A stretch of DNA of 64,000 bases from Streptomyces deccanensis. Lineage in GTDB: Bacteria > Actinomycetota > Actinomycetes > Streptomycetales > Streptomycetaceae. The stretch is from contig NZ_CP092431.1 of the NCBI RefSeq assembly GCF_022385335.1, forward strand, positions 6,696,001-6,760,000, given 5' to 3'. Both the position numbers and the translations under genes were made by a program. The notes beneath the pieces are model-generated. The model was not told the DNA's origin, made no database searches, and worked only from the letters and a program-made list of their open reading frames with translations. Shown here piece after piece: positions 8,261 through 15,719 of the stretch. How positions within the stretch are numbered: position 1 is the stretch's first letter; each line of letters starts with the position of its first letter.

Positions 8261-11200
8261 TCAGGTAGTCGGTGGTTCGATGTCCGAGTCGAGTCGTTTT
8301 CCGGCCAGTATCGTCCGCGTCGTGGGGTGTGTCTCGCCCAGCTTGTCCTGGGCCCTTCGCGCCGCCTCCGCCGCCAGCCGCGCCGCCTCCTCGACACGGC
8401 CGATCGCCCGCAGGCTCAGGCCCAGGTTGGAGGTGATGCTGATGGAGTCGTAGTGGTCGGGCCCCAGGATGTCGAGGAAGTACCGTCGGGCGCGCCGGTC
8501 CCACTCGACGGCCGCTTCCAGGTCGCCGGCCAGAGCGAGGTCGTTGGCGTGATTGATCATGCAGCTGAGGCTGTACGGGTGACTCTCCCCGACGATCCGT
8601 GACATCTGGTGCAGGGCCTTGTGGGACAGCTCGCGGGCGGAGTCCGTACTGCCCGTCAACCGCTGGTACACCGAGAGGTTGGTGGCGCAGGCCAGCGTGA
8701 CGGGATGTTCCGCACCCAGGTAGGCGCCGTAGCGGTCCATGGCCCGTTCTGCCAGCTGCCGTGCTCGTTGTGGCTCCCCGAGCGCCGCCAGGTCGCAGGC
8801 GAGACCGCAGGCCGCGGCGAGCGTGTCCGTGTGCTCCGTGCCGTGCGCCTCGACGTACCGGGAGTGGATGTCCTCGTCGATCTTCTTCGCCTGCTCGTAG
8901 TCACCGGCCCGGCGCAGGGCGACGGCGAGGTTGCGGCGGGTCCTCAGCGTCTCCGGGTGACTGTCCCCGAGGGTCTGCTCGTACCACTGGACGGTGGTGC
9001 GCAGCAGGTCCAGGGCCTCCCTCAGACTCCCCGTCTCACGCAGATCCCGAGCGTAGTTGCTGGCGAACAGCAGGGAGTAGAAGTTGTCCCGGCCGCGCGC
9101 CTCGCTCTGCTGCCGGTAGGCGAGTTCGTGGAGATCGAGGGCCGCCCGGCGATCACCCGCGAGGTACTCCGACATACCGAGGTTGCTGGTGTACATGAGG
9201 GTGCGCGGGTGGTCGTCCCCCAGCGTCCGCAGGGCTCCGTCGAGGGTCTTGCGGTCGAGTTCCCGGGCCTCCACGTACCGGCCCAGCGCGCGCAGGTCGG
9301 CGGCGACGTTCCCGGCGGCCGCGAGCGTGTGCGCGTAGTCCGGGCCCTTGGTGCGGTGGAACCGCTCGAAGGTGTCCCGGTCGATCTCGTACGCCTTCTC
9401 CAGCCGCCCCCTGGAGCGCAGCACGTTGCCGAGCTGGATGCGGAGCATCAGGGTCTGTGGGTCGTCGGGGTGCCCGATGCCGCACGTCTTCCAGCGGGCC
9501 AGTGTGCGTTCCGCGAGCTCCTGACCGTCTGCCCGCAGGCCGCGTTTCCACAGGTAACGCACGGAATCGGTGACCCACTTGCGCACTTCGGGATCCGGGC
9601 TCTCGGCGGCCAGGCTGGGCCGCAGATGGGGCAGCAGTTCCGCGTAACGGTCCCAGTCCGCGGGGACGTCGGGGTCACCCGGGTCGGCGTCCACCAGCGC
9701 GGCGTGCACCACCCCGCGTGCCTGCGGTTTGCGTGCGTCGTCGACCTGGTCGCGGATGACCGCCTGCACCAGCCGGTGCACCGTGAGCGTCGCGCTGCTC
9801 TGATCGCTCTTGGCCAGACCGAAACGATTGATCGCACGCACCAGTTGGGCGACGGCCATCTCGTCGCGCGGCTCACCCGACGGCAGGGTCAACGCCTTGG
9901 TGACGGCTTTGCTGTAGAGGAGCCGCAACGGAATGGGATCGGGCCCGAAGAAGGAGCAGATCTCCAGCATCTCGGCCGCGGCCTGATTGACCCGACGCAG
10001 TTCGTCCACCGCCAGGTTCCAGGTCGCCGCGGCCGAGTGGGGGTAGTCCCGCTCCGGTAGCTGGGTCGTCTGCAGCACCTCGGTGAGGCGGTCCTTGAGC
10101 AGTGCCAGATAGGTGGCCACCGGCATACTGCTCTCGCTCAGCCAGACCGCGGCCTGGGCGACGGCCAGCGGCAGGTCGCCCAGTTCCCTGGCCACCTCCT
10201 CGGCGTCGGAGGCCGTGAGTCCGGTGTTGAGGCGGTGCAACAGGTCGGTGCTCTCCTGACGCTGGAACACCTCGACCTCGACCAGTCCCGCGTCGTTCAC
10301 CCAGGTCCGGTCGCGGGACGTGAGAAGGACATGCCCACCGGGCGGCCCCGTAGGGAGGAACGCCGCGAGTTGTTCGGGGCGTCCGGCGTTGTCGTAGACC
10401 AGAAGCCAGCGGTCGAAAGGCTCTCCCCGTCGTAACGCCCGCAGCACCGACTCCGCTGTGCTCCCCACGTCCTCGCCGACCTCCAGGCCGAGGCGGGGCG
10501 CGAGATCGGCGAGGGCTGGGCGGATCAGACCAGGTTGCGCGGCGGGGACCCACCAGACCACGTCATAGGCCGCTTTGAACCGGTGTGCGTACTCTTGGGC
10601 GATCTGCGTCTTTCCCACTCCTCCGAGCCCGTAGAGGACCTGTGTCGTGTTGCCGGAGGTGAAGCCGTTGCGCAGCCGCTCGAGCAAGAAGCCCCGGCCG
10701 GTGAAGGACACGTTCCTGGATGGAACTCGCTGTACCGAGGGGGAGGTGCCGGGAAACGGCGGGGCGGGTGCGTCGGGAGCCGGCGCGACGCTGCCCGGGA
10801 CGCGGGCGCGGCGGACCGGGCCGACGACCGACAGCAGTTGGGCCTCCGCCTCCTCGGGGGTGCAGTGGGTGAGGTCGGCGGCGAACCGTCCCCGGAAGGG
10901 GGCCCGAGCGGTGGTCTCGAACTCCTGGACGCGTACCGCGAGCAGAGCTCTGTCGGCGCTCTCCAGACCTCGCAACTGCTTCCAGACCTCCTGGGCACGC
11001 CGCTGCGCCATGTACTCGGGGGAGAGCAGGGCGAGCAGCCGTCCACGCCCCTTCAGGACGGGGGCGACCTCGGGCAGTGTCCCGGCGTCGGGTTCGGCGG
11101 TGCTGTGCAGCGAGACCTGGTATCCGATGACCTCCAGCCTGGCCGCGATCCATTCCGCCCACATCCGGTCGGCCGAGGCGTAGCTGACGTGGATGCGCGG

Positions 11201-12232
11201 CCACGACGTCCTGGGGTCGAGGTAGGCGGCACGCATCCGCTGCCGCTCGTCCTCCGGATGAGGGGCGAGGGATCGCACCCGGCCGTCGGTGATCCACGAG
11301 GTGAGCCGCTCGAACGCCGCGAGCAGGTTTCCCGGCTGGGAGGGCCGGTCCCGGACCGTGGCCGGTATCTCGGCGTAGGCGTAGTACTTCTTGTAGGGGA
11401 CCTCGACCTCTCCCCAGTACTGGTCCTGCTCCGATTCGCCCAGCCAGGAGAGGAACGGTCCGAACTCGGCCCGGGCCAGGTCGCGGCCCCATTCGAGCAG
11501 TTCCTGTTCGCCGTCCTCGACACGCATGGGGACGGGGAGGATGCGCACGGGGTGGCGCACCTCCGAGGCCACCGACTGCGCGACGTCCAGGCCGCCTTCG
11601 ATGCTCTGGTGGTTCAGCACGAACCCGTCGACGAGGACGTCCGGCATGACGGTGGTGCAGATCCCCGAGATGTCGCTGACACCGGTGCGGCTGTCGATGA
11701 GCACGTAGTCGTACGAGGCTTTCATCTCCTCCCGCAGCACCTGGAGGAAGGAGCCGCCGCCCAGACGTTCGTAGAACGCGCGCCAGTTGAAGCTGGTGAC
11801 GTCCGCGGAGTACGAGGGGGACATGCGCCCGGCGGGCAGGAAGTCGAGCCGGCCGCCCCCGGGGAAGCGCAGGTCCAGGCCGGTGGTGCGAGGGCCGAGC
11901 CGGGCGTGGGAACGCAGTTCGTCCTCACTCATCACGGTGGTCCCGGCGCCGGGGGCCGGCGGTTCCCCGGGGCGTATCACCTGTCCGACGAAGGAGTTCA
12001 CCATGTTGATCAGGCCGTCGGTGTCCCGCAGCTTCGGGTCGAGGAGGAAAGGGCGCAGATACCGGTGCAGCCCGGGGGCCTCGAGGTCCCAGTCGACCAG
12101 CAGCACCCGCTTGCCGTTGCTGGCCATGATCCAGCCGACGTTGACCAGGGCCATCGTGCGGCCCGTTCCACCCTTATAGCTATAAAAGGTGACTATCCGG
12201 CCGGTCTCCTGAGCCTCGGTCTCAGAGCTCAT
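8261..12232 (-). CDS. fxsT: FxSxx-COOH system TPR protein FxsT (MinD/ParA-like + TIR + NB-ARC + TPR)
   Basis: 1323 aa, four parts. Residues 1 to about 330: CobQ/MinD/ParA-like P-loop domain with the deviant Walker A KGGTGRT at 20-26 and RVLLVDWDLEAPGLHRYL. About 345-480: TIR-like domain (RIHVSYASADRMWAEWIA ... LLALLSPEYM). About 510-790: NB-ARC/STAND NTPase with YGLGGVGKTQIAQEYAH, RWLLVYDNA and LGDLPLAVAQAAVWL. About 800-1310: tetratricopeptide repeats of the FxsT kind, with recurrent LGDDHPRTL- or LGDSHPETL-type turns. Domain set and position match the FxsT family. Such STAND proteins usually act as signal-gated switches, and how they relate to FxsA is unknown. The start overlaps fxsC by 11 nt. 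A gap of 91 nt separates it from fxsB. Confidence 0.9.
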   Translation of the reverse strand: MSSETEAQETGRIVTFYSYKGGTGRTMALVNVGWIMASNGKRVLLVDWDLEAPGLHRYLRPFLLDPKLRDTDGLINMVNSFVGQVIRPGEPPAPGAGTTVMSEDELRSHARLGPRTTGLDLRFPGGGRLDFLPAGRMSPSYSADVTSFNWRAFYERLGGGSFLQVLREEMKASYDYVLIDSRTGVSDISGICTTVMPDVLVDGFVLNHQSIEGGLDVAQSVASEVRHPVRILPVPMRVEDGEQELLEWGRDLARAEFGPFLSWLGESEQDQYWGEVEVPYKKYYAYAEIPATVRDRPSQPGNLLAAFERLTSWITDGRVRSLAPHPEDERQRMRAAYLDPRTSWPRIHVSYASADRMWAEWIAARLEVIGYQVSLHSTAEPDAGTLPEVAPVLKGRGRLLALLSPEYMAQRRAQEVWKQLRGLESADRALLAVRVQEFETTARAPFRGRFAADLTHCTPEEAEAQLLSVVGPVRRARVPGSVAPAPDAPAPPFPGTSPSVQRVPSRNVSFTGRGFLLERLRNGFTSGNTTQVLYGLGGVGKTQIAQEYAHRFKAAYDVVWWVPAAQPGLIRPALADLAPRLGLEVGEDVGSTAESVLRALRRGEPFDRWLLVYDNAGRPEQLAAFLPTGPPGGHVLLTSRDRTWVNDAGLVEVEVFQRQESTDLLHRLNTGLTASDAEEVARELGDLPLAVAQAAVWLSESSMPVATYLALLKDRLTEVLQTTQLPERDYPHSAAATWNLAVDELRRVNQAAAEMLEICSFFGPDPIPLRLLYSKAVTKALTLPSGEPRDEMAVAQLVRAINRFGLAKSDQSSATLTVHRLVQAVIRDQVDDARKPQARGVVHAALVDADPGDPDVPADWDRYAELLPHLRPSLAAESPDPEVRKWVTDSVRYLWKRGLRADGQELAERTLARWKTCGIGHPDDPQTLMLRIQLGNVLRSRGRLEKAYEIDRDTFERFHRTKGPDYAHTLAAAGNVAADLRALGRYVEARELDRKTLDGALRTLGDDHPRTLMYTSNLGMSEYLAGDRRAALDLHELAYRQQSEARGRDNFYSLLFASNYARDLRETGSLREALDLLRTTVQWYEQTLGDSHPETLRTRRNLAVALRRAGDYEQAKKIDEDIHSRYVEAHGTEHTDTLAAACGLACDLAALGEPQRARQLAERAMDRYGAYLGAEHPVTLACATNLSVYQRLTGSTDSARELSHKALHQMSRIVGESHPYSLSCMINHANDLALAGDLEAAVEWDRRARRYFLDILGPDHYDSISITSNLGLSLRAIGRVEEAARLAAEAARRAQDKLGETHPTTRTILAGKRLDSDIEPPTT

Positions 12233-13523
12233 CGTCCTGATCCTTCCGCAGGGGCGTACGACCCGGCGGCTCGGTCGGATCGTCGGTGCCGGAGGGCGGC
12301 GTGTACGGGACGTTGAGTCCCGGCATGGGCGGTGCCGACGGCCCGGCGGGCAGCCGGCGCGGCACGGCCTGCTCCATGAGGCGGTTCTGGGCGACCACCA
12401 CCATGCGGGCCAGCCTGCTCTCGAACCGTTGTCTTTCGACCTGGACCTGGAACAGCGGATCGTAGGGGTCGTTGCGCCGCATCCAGTTGCGTCTGAAGAC
12501 CTGCTGAAGGTCGGTCCACAGCTTCTCGTCGACGGATTCCTCGTCCGTCTCGTGACACGGCACGAGGACGCCGGTGACAGGGTGGTTCTGCCGGTCGTAG
12601 TCGGACAGCGGAGCGCGGTACTGGCCTTCCCGGGCGGCCCACGCGTCGACCAGCAGCACGGAGGTCTGGTTGTTGTGCATGGCCTCGTCGAGCTTCTCGC
12701 CGAGGCCCCGGTCGACGACCTCCAGGCTGCTCGTGCACCCCTCGTCGATGATCACGCGCTGCGCCCGGTAGGCCACGGTGGGGTGGATCGGCGGGTGGTA
12801 CGGCGTCCAGTCGAGCGGTGAGGGCCCGTAGTACTCGGGGCGCTGGCGGCCCGTGGGCAGGGGGTCGGTGACGCCCGCGGCGATGAACACCCGGACGTGA
12901 CCCGTGGTGCGTCTCCCCGGGCCCGCGGGTTCCCGCCCCTCGAAGGGGCTGCGCACGGTCCCCAGGTCGAGGCCCTGCGCACGGGGCAGCCGGAAGAGAT
13001 CGGCGACGTGGTGCACCCGCTTCGCGACGAGTTCCAGCACGGCGCGGTAGGCGCGGCCCCCCGGAGCGGACCGCAGCAGCCCCATCAGCCCCTGCTCCAG
13101 GTACTCCTGACCCATCGCCGGTTCGAAGTACTGGTACTTGCTGATCTCCGGCGGCATCGCATGGTGCAGGGGGACCCAGAGGACCGGTATGAGCGCCGGT
13201 ACCTCGATGTCGGTCTGCTCGCGGTATTTCAGCAGCCGGGATTCGAAGGCGGCCCATTCCTTGCCGCAGTAGGGACTGTTGACATAGGCGGGTGAGCAGA
13301 GGGCCACCAGCGCCCGGCAGTGCCCGATCTCGTTGCCGAGCGCGCTCTCCCAGTCCATGCCCAGGCCGATCCGCTCGATGTCGAGGAACGGCTGTTGTCC
13401 GCCGCAGTCCGCGCCCAGGCGGCTCAGCTCTGCCAACAGGTCGTCGTAGAAACGACGCACGAAGGCGCTACCCCGGTCGTCCCGGCGCGCATAACTGAGG
13501 AAAAAGTACGGCTCTCGCTCCAA
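12222..13523 (-). CDS. fxsC: TIR-like protein FxsC
   Basis: 433 aa starting at a TTG (13523) preceded by a G-rich Shine-Dalgarno. The N-terminus is a TIR fold, PYFFLSYARRDDRGSAFVRR, with RALVALCSPAYVNSPYCGKEW following. Glu89 in CGKEW is where catalytic Glu residues occur in NAD-cleaving TIR domains, but enzymatic activity is not shown by sequence. The central and C-terminal halves match FxsC-type proteins (HVRVFIAAG ... SVLLVDAWA ... NWMRRNDPYDPLFQ) and end in an acidic/proline tail. It is coupled to fxsT by overlap. A role as sensor or effector partner of FxsT is inference. Confidence 0.88.
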   Translation of the reverse strand: MEREPYFFLSYARRDDRGSAFVRRFYDDLLAELSRLGADCGGQQPFLDIERIGLGMDWESALGNEIGHCRALVALCSPAYVNSPYCGKEWAAFESRLLKYREQTDIEVPALIPVLWVPLHHAMPPEISKYQYFEPAMGQEYLEQGLMGLLRSAPGGRAYRAVLELVAKRVHHVADLFRLPRAQGLDLGTVRSPFEGREPAGPGRRTTGHVRVFIAAGVTDPLPTGRQRPEYYGPSPLDWTPYHPPIHPTVAYRAQRVIIDEGCTSSLEVVDRGLGEKLDEAMHNNQTSVLLVDAWAAREGQYRAPLSDYDRQNHPVTGVLVPCHETDEESVDEKLWTDLQQVFRRNWMRRNDPYDPLFQVQVERQRFESRLARMVVVAQNRLMEQAVPRRLPAGPSAPPMPGLNVPYTPPSGTDDPTEPPGRTPLRKDQDDEL

Positions 13524-13532
13524 AGCACCCCC

Positions 13533-13551
13533 CGGCCGGCGTATCCGGCCG
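13533..13551 (-). promoter_or_regulatory. Hairpin abutting the fxsC ribosome-binding site
   Basis: Perfect 7-bp stem CGGCCGG/CCGGCCG with a 5-nt loop, ending about 10 nt upstream of the fxsC TTG and next to its G-run Shine-Dalgarno. Its position between the precursor gene and the biosynthetic genes fits an attenuator or translation-damping element; this is inference. Confidence 0.4.
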
Positions 13552-13683
13552 CAGGCGTTTCACCGCGCCTATGAGCCGGGATACGTGCGTGGCAACGTGA
13601 TACCCCGCTGGACCGGGGCTCAACTCACCGAGGAGGGACGGATCGTAGTTGGCCGAAAGGCGGTGAGGAAGGCTGTGGACGGG

Positions 13684-13854
13684 TCAGAGAAGTGCCGACG
13701 CGAACGCGGCGAAGCTCTCGCCCGACGGGAATCGCACATCATGGAGCACCGACGCGAGAACCGTGTCCGGCAGGTCCTCGAGCGCTTCCATGGGCAGGTC
13801 GGTGATGTCCACCAGGTCCGAGACGTACTCGGGGCCGCTCGTCTCTCTCAGCAC
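13684..13854 (-). CDS. fxsA: FxsA-type RiPP precursor peptide (FxSxx-COOH-like)
   Basis: Small peptide of 56 aa from the GTG at 13854, chosen because AGAAAGG lies 8 nt upstream. An upstream GTG at 13917 would give 77 aa but shows no clear Shine-Dalgarno. The leader has the FxsA-like acidic helix pattern SDLVDITDLPMEALEDLPD followed by TVLASVLHDV. The C-terminus is ESFAAFASALL, containing the F-x-S motif, but three residues (ALL) follow the Ser instead of the two implied by the family name. It is first in the operon, upstream of fxsC, fxsT and fxsB. The product is expected to be cyclophane-modified at the C-terminus and perhaps cleaved. Confidence 0.82.
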   Translation of the reverse strand: MLRETSGPEYVSDLVDITDLPMEALEDLPDTVLASVLHDVRFPSGESFAAFASALL

Positions 13855-13937
13855 CTGAAGTGCCTTTCTACCTCGCGCGCGCCGATGGGGCGTGTGCTTC
13901 TTGTGGTCCGGTGCCACGCCGGGGACCGGGCGACGGG

Positions 13938-13965
13938 ACAGAGCCTAGTCGCAGAGCGGCTCTGT
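13938..13965. promoter_or_regulatory. Inverted repeat in the fxsA/57-aa ORF divergent region
   Basis: ACAGAGCC (13938-13945) and GGCTCTGT (13958-13965) are perfect 8-bp arms separated by 12 nt. They lie between divergent fxsA and the small membrane ORF. Could be an operator for an unidentified regulator or a leader hairpin. Confidence 0.4.
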
Positions 13966-14121
13966 TACGCAGCCGGAAGGCTCGCAAGAGGGAAATTCCC
14001 ACCCTCTGCCACCGGTGTTCGGTGAGTTCCCTGTCGGAAACGTGCCGGTTCGGGGTGTCGATCTCCTGCGCTGGGCAGCTTCCGAGCAGGTCGGCACATC
14101 GGGCCGGGGGAGGGGGACCAC

Positions 14122-14295
14122 ATGTGGGTGGCATGGGCGATTCTTGGCGTGCTCGTCGTGTTCAACGGTGAGTTCCGGGTGCTGGCGGTCGCCGCCGGAG
14201 CGCTCCTGTTGTGGGCCGGACACAAGCGCGGCAGCATGCTGCTGACGGCGGCCGGGGCGGGGTTCCTCGCGCTGATGCTGTACGCGGTGTACTGA
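14122..14295 (+). CDS. Small membrane protein, 57 aa
   Basis: ATG at 14122 preceded by a strong GGGGGAGGGGGA Shine-Dalgarno. The peptide starts MWVAWAILGVLVVFNGEFRV, continues through VLAVAAGALLLWAGHKRG and ends LTAAGAGFLALMLYAVY. That is two to three hydrophobic stretches with a short charged loop. The function is unknown. Codon use with G/C-rich third positions supports coding. It is transcribed divergently from fxsA, and a link to the fxs system (for example immunity or export) is possible but unproven. Confidence 0.6.
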   Translation: MWVAWAILGVLVVFNGEFRVLAVAAGALLLWAGHKRGSMLLTAAGAGFLALMLYAVY

Positions 14296-14331
14296 TCCCG
14301 GCGCCGGCGGGCCGCTGAGGCCCTTCGTGGC

Positions 14332-15438
14332 TCAGGCCCCCGCCAACCCCGTCTTCACGCCCGCGCCGCACAACGGCACCACCGCGGTCCGCGATCCCAG
14401 CGCTCCCTCCCGAACCGCCGCCCAGCAGGCCACGCCCGTGGACTCGACGTACAGGCCGCGGGAGGCCAGGTCGCGCTGGGCATGGCGGATCTGATCCTCC
14501 GTCACCGTGAGGAAGGCGCCGCCCGAGTCGCGGACGGCGCGGAGGATCTGGCGGGCCCGGGGCGGGCGGGGGATGGCGATGCCCTCGGCGAAGGTGGGTG
14601 CCGCGGGAGTCGTTCCGACGAGGTCGTCGGCGCCCTCGGTCCAGGCGTGGGCGAGCGGCGCCACGGCGGCGGACTGGACGGCGTAGAGCGCGGGACGGCG
14701 GTCGATGAGGCCCGCCGCGTGCAGTTCGGCGACGGCGAGGGCCGCGCCCAGCAGCAGTGTGCCGTTGCCTACCGGTACGACGATCACCTCGGGGAGGCGG
14801 CCGCCCAGGTCCTCCCACAGTTCGTGGACGTACGTCTTGGTGCCGTGCAGGAAGTACGGGTTGTAGACGTGCGAGGCGTAGAAGACGCCGTCCTCGTCCG
14901 CCGCCGCGCGGGCCACCCGGGCCGTGGCCTCGCGGTCGCCGTCGACGAGGTGGAGCTGCGCGCCGTGCGCCCCGATCTGCTCCAGCTTCTTGTCCGACGT
15001 GCCGGCCGGGACGTACACCGTGCAGGGCAGCGCGGCCCGTGCGCAGTACGCGGCGACCGCCGTGCCCGCGTTGCCGCTGCTGTCGGCGATCACCTGCCGG
15101 GGGCCGAGCCGCAGGGCCAGCTCGGCGAGGAGGACCGCGCCCCGGTCCTTGAAGGACAGCGTCGGCATCAGGAAGTCGAGCTTGGCCTGGATGCCCTCCC
15201 GCAGTTCGACGAGCGGGGTCCGGCCCTCGCCCAGCGACACCGTGGGCGAGGCCAGGGGGAGGCATTCCGCGTACCGCCAGAGCGAGTTCACCCGGCCGGA
15301 GAGCGACTTCAGCGATGCCGGCGTGGGCGCGAAGTCCAGGTCCAGGGGGCCCCGGCAGGCCGGACAGCACCAGGCGAGGGAGGCGGCGGGGACGCGCGTA
15401 CCGTCCGTCGGGCAGAAGCGATCCGGCAGAGGGGTCAT
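14332..15438 (-). CDS. Threonine synthase-like PLP-dependent enzyme
   Basis: 368 aa from the ATG at 15438 (MTPLPDRFCPTDGTRV). Fold-type II PLP enzyme: PTLSFKDRGAVLLAELAL carries the PLP lysine, DSSGNAGTAVAAYCARAAL the phosphate-neighbouring Asn loop, and PVGNGTLLLGAAL the glycine loop. An N-terminal Cys pair arrangement (FCPTDG ... CCPACRG) resembles the zinc ribbon of actinobacterial threonine synthases. No hom or thrB neighbour is present, so this may be a secondary threonine synthase or a paralog acting on another phosphohomoserine-like substrate. It is divergent from the septum-formation-domain gene. Confidence 0.8.
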   Translation of the reverse strand: MTPLPDRFCPTDGTRVPAASLAWCCPACRGPLDLDFAPTPASLKSLSGRVNSLWRYAECLPLASPTVSLGEGRTPLVELREGIQAKLDFLMPTLSFKDRGAVLLAELALRLGPRQVIADSSGNAGTAVAAYCARAALPCTVYVPAGTSDKKLEQIGAHGAQLHLVDGDREATARVARAAADEDGVFYASHVYNPYFLHGTKTYVHELWEDLGGRLPEVIVVPVGNGTLLLGAALAVAELHAAGLIDRRPALYAVQSAAVAPLAHAWTEGADDLVGTTPAAPTFAEGIAIPRPPRARQILRAVRDSGGAFLTVTEDQIRHAQRDLASRGLYVESTGVACWAAVREGALGSRTAVVPLCGAGVKTGLAGA

Positions 15439-15719
15439 GCACCGAAGATTAGTTGCGGAGGAGCACGTCGGCAGGGACGGCGGGCTGGTGGCCCAGGGAC
15501 CCGGGTGACCCAGCCGCGTCCAGAAGCCGGCCGCCACGGTGGCCGAGGCACGCTCCGAAGCCCGTGCCACGGGGAGCATCCCGGGTCGCGGGGAGCGCCC
15601 GAGGCCCCCCGGCGCCGGTTCCGGGGCGCCCGGCGTATCGCCCGTGGCCGGACCCCGCTTACCATGCGCCCAGTCGTACGTCAGTTCCCCTCTGTTCGGT
15701 GCAAGGAGTGTCCGTACCC

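Noticed and set aside
10535..12316. A 593-codon plus-strand frame opposite fxsT
   Set aside because: The FxsT frame has all domain motifs; this one is a compositional shadow.
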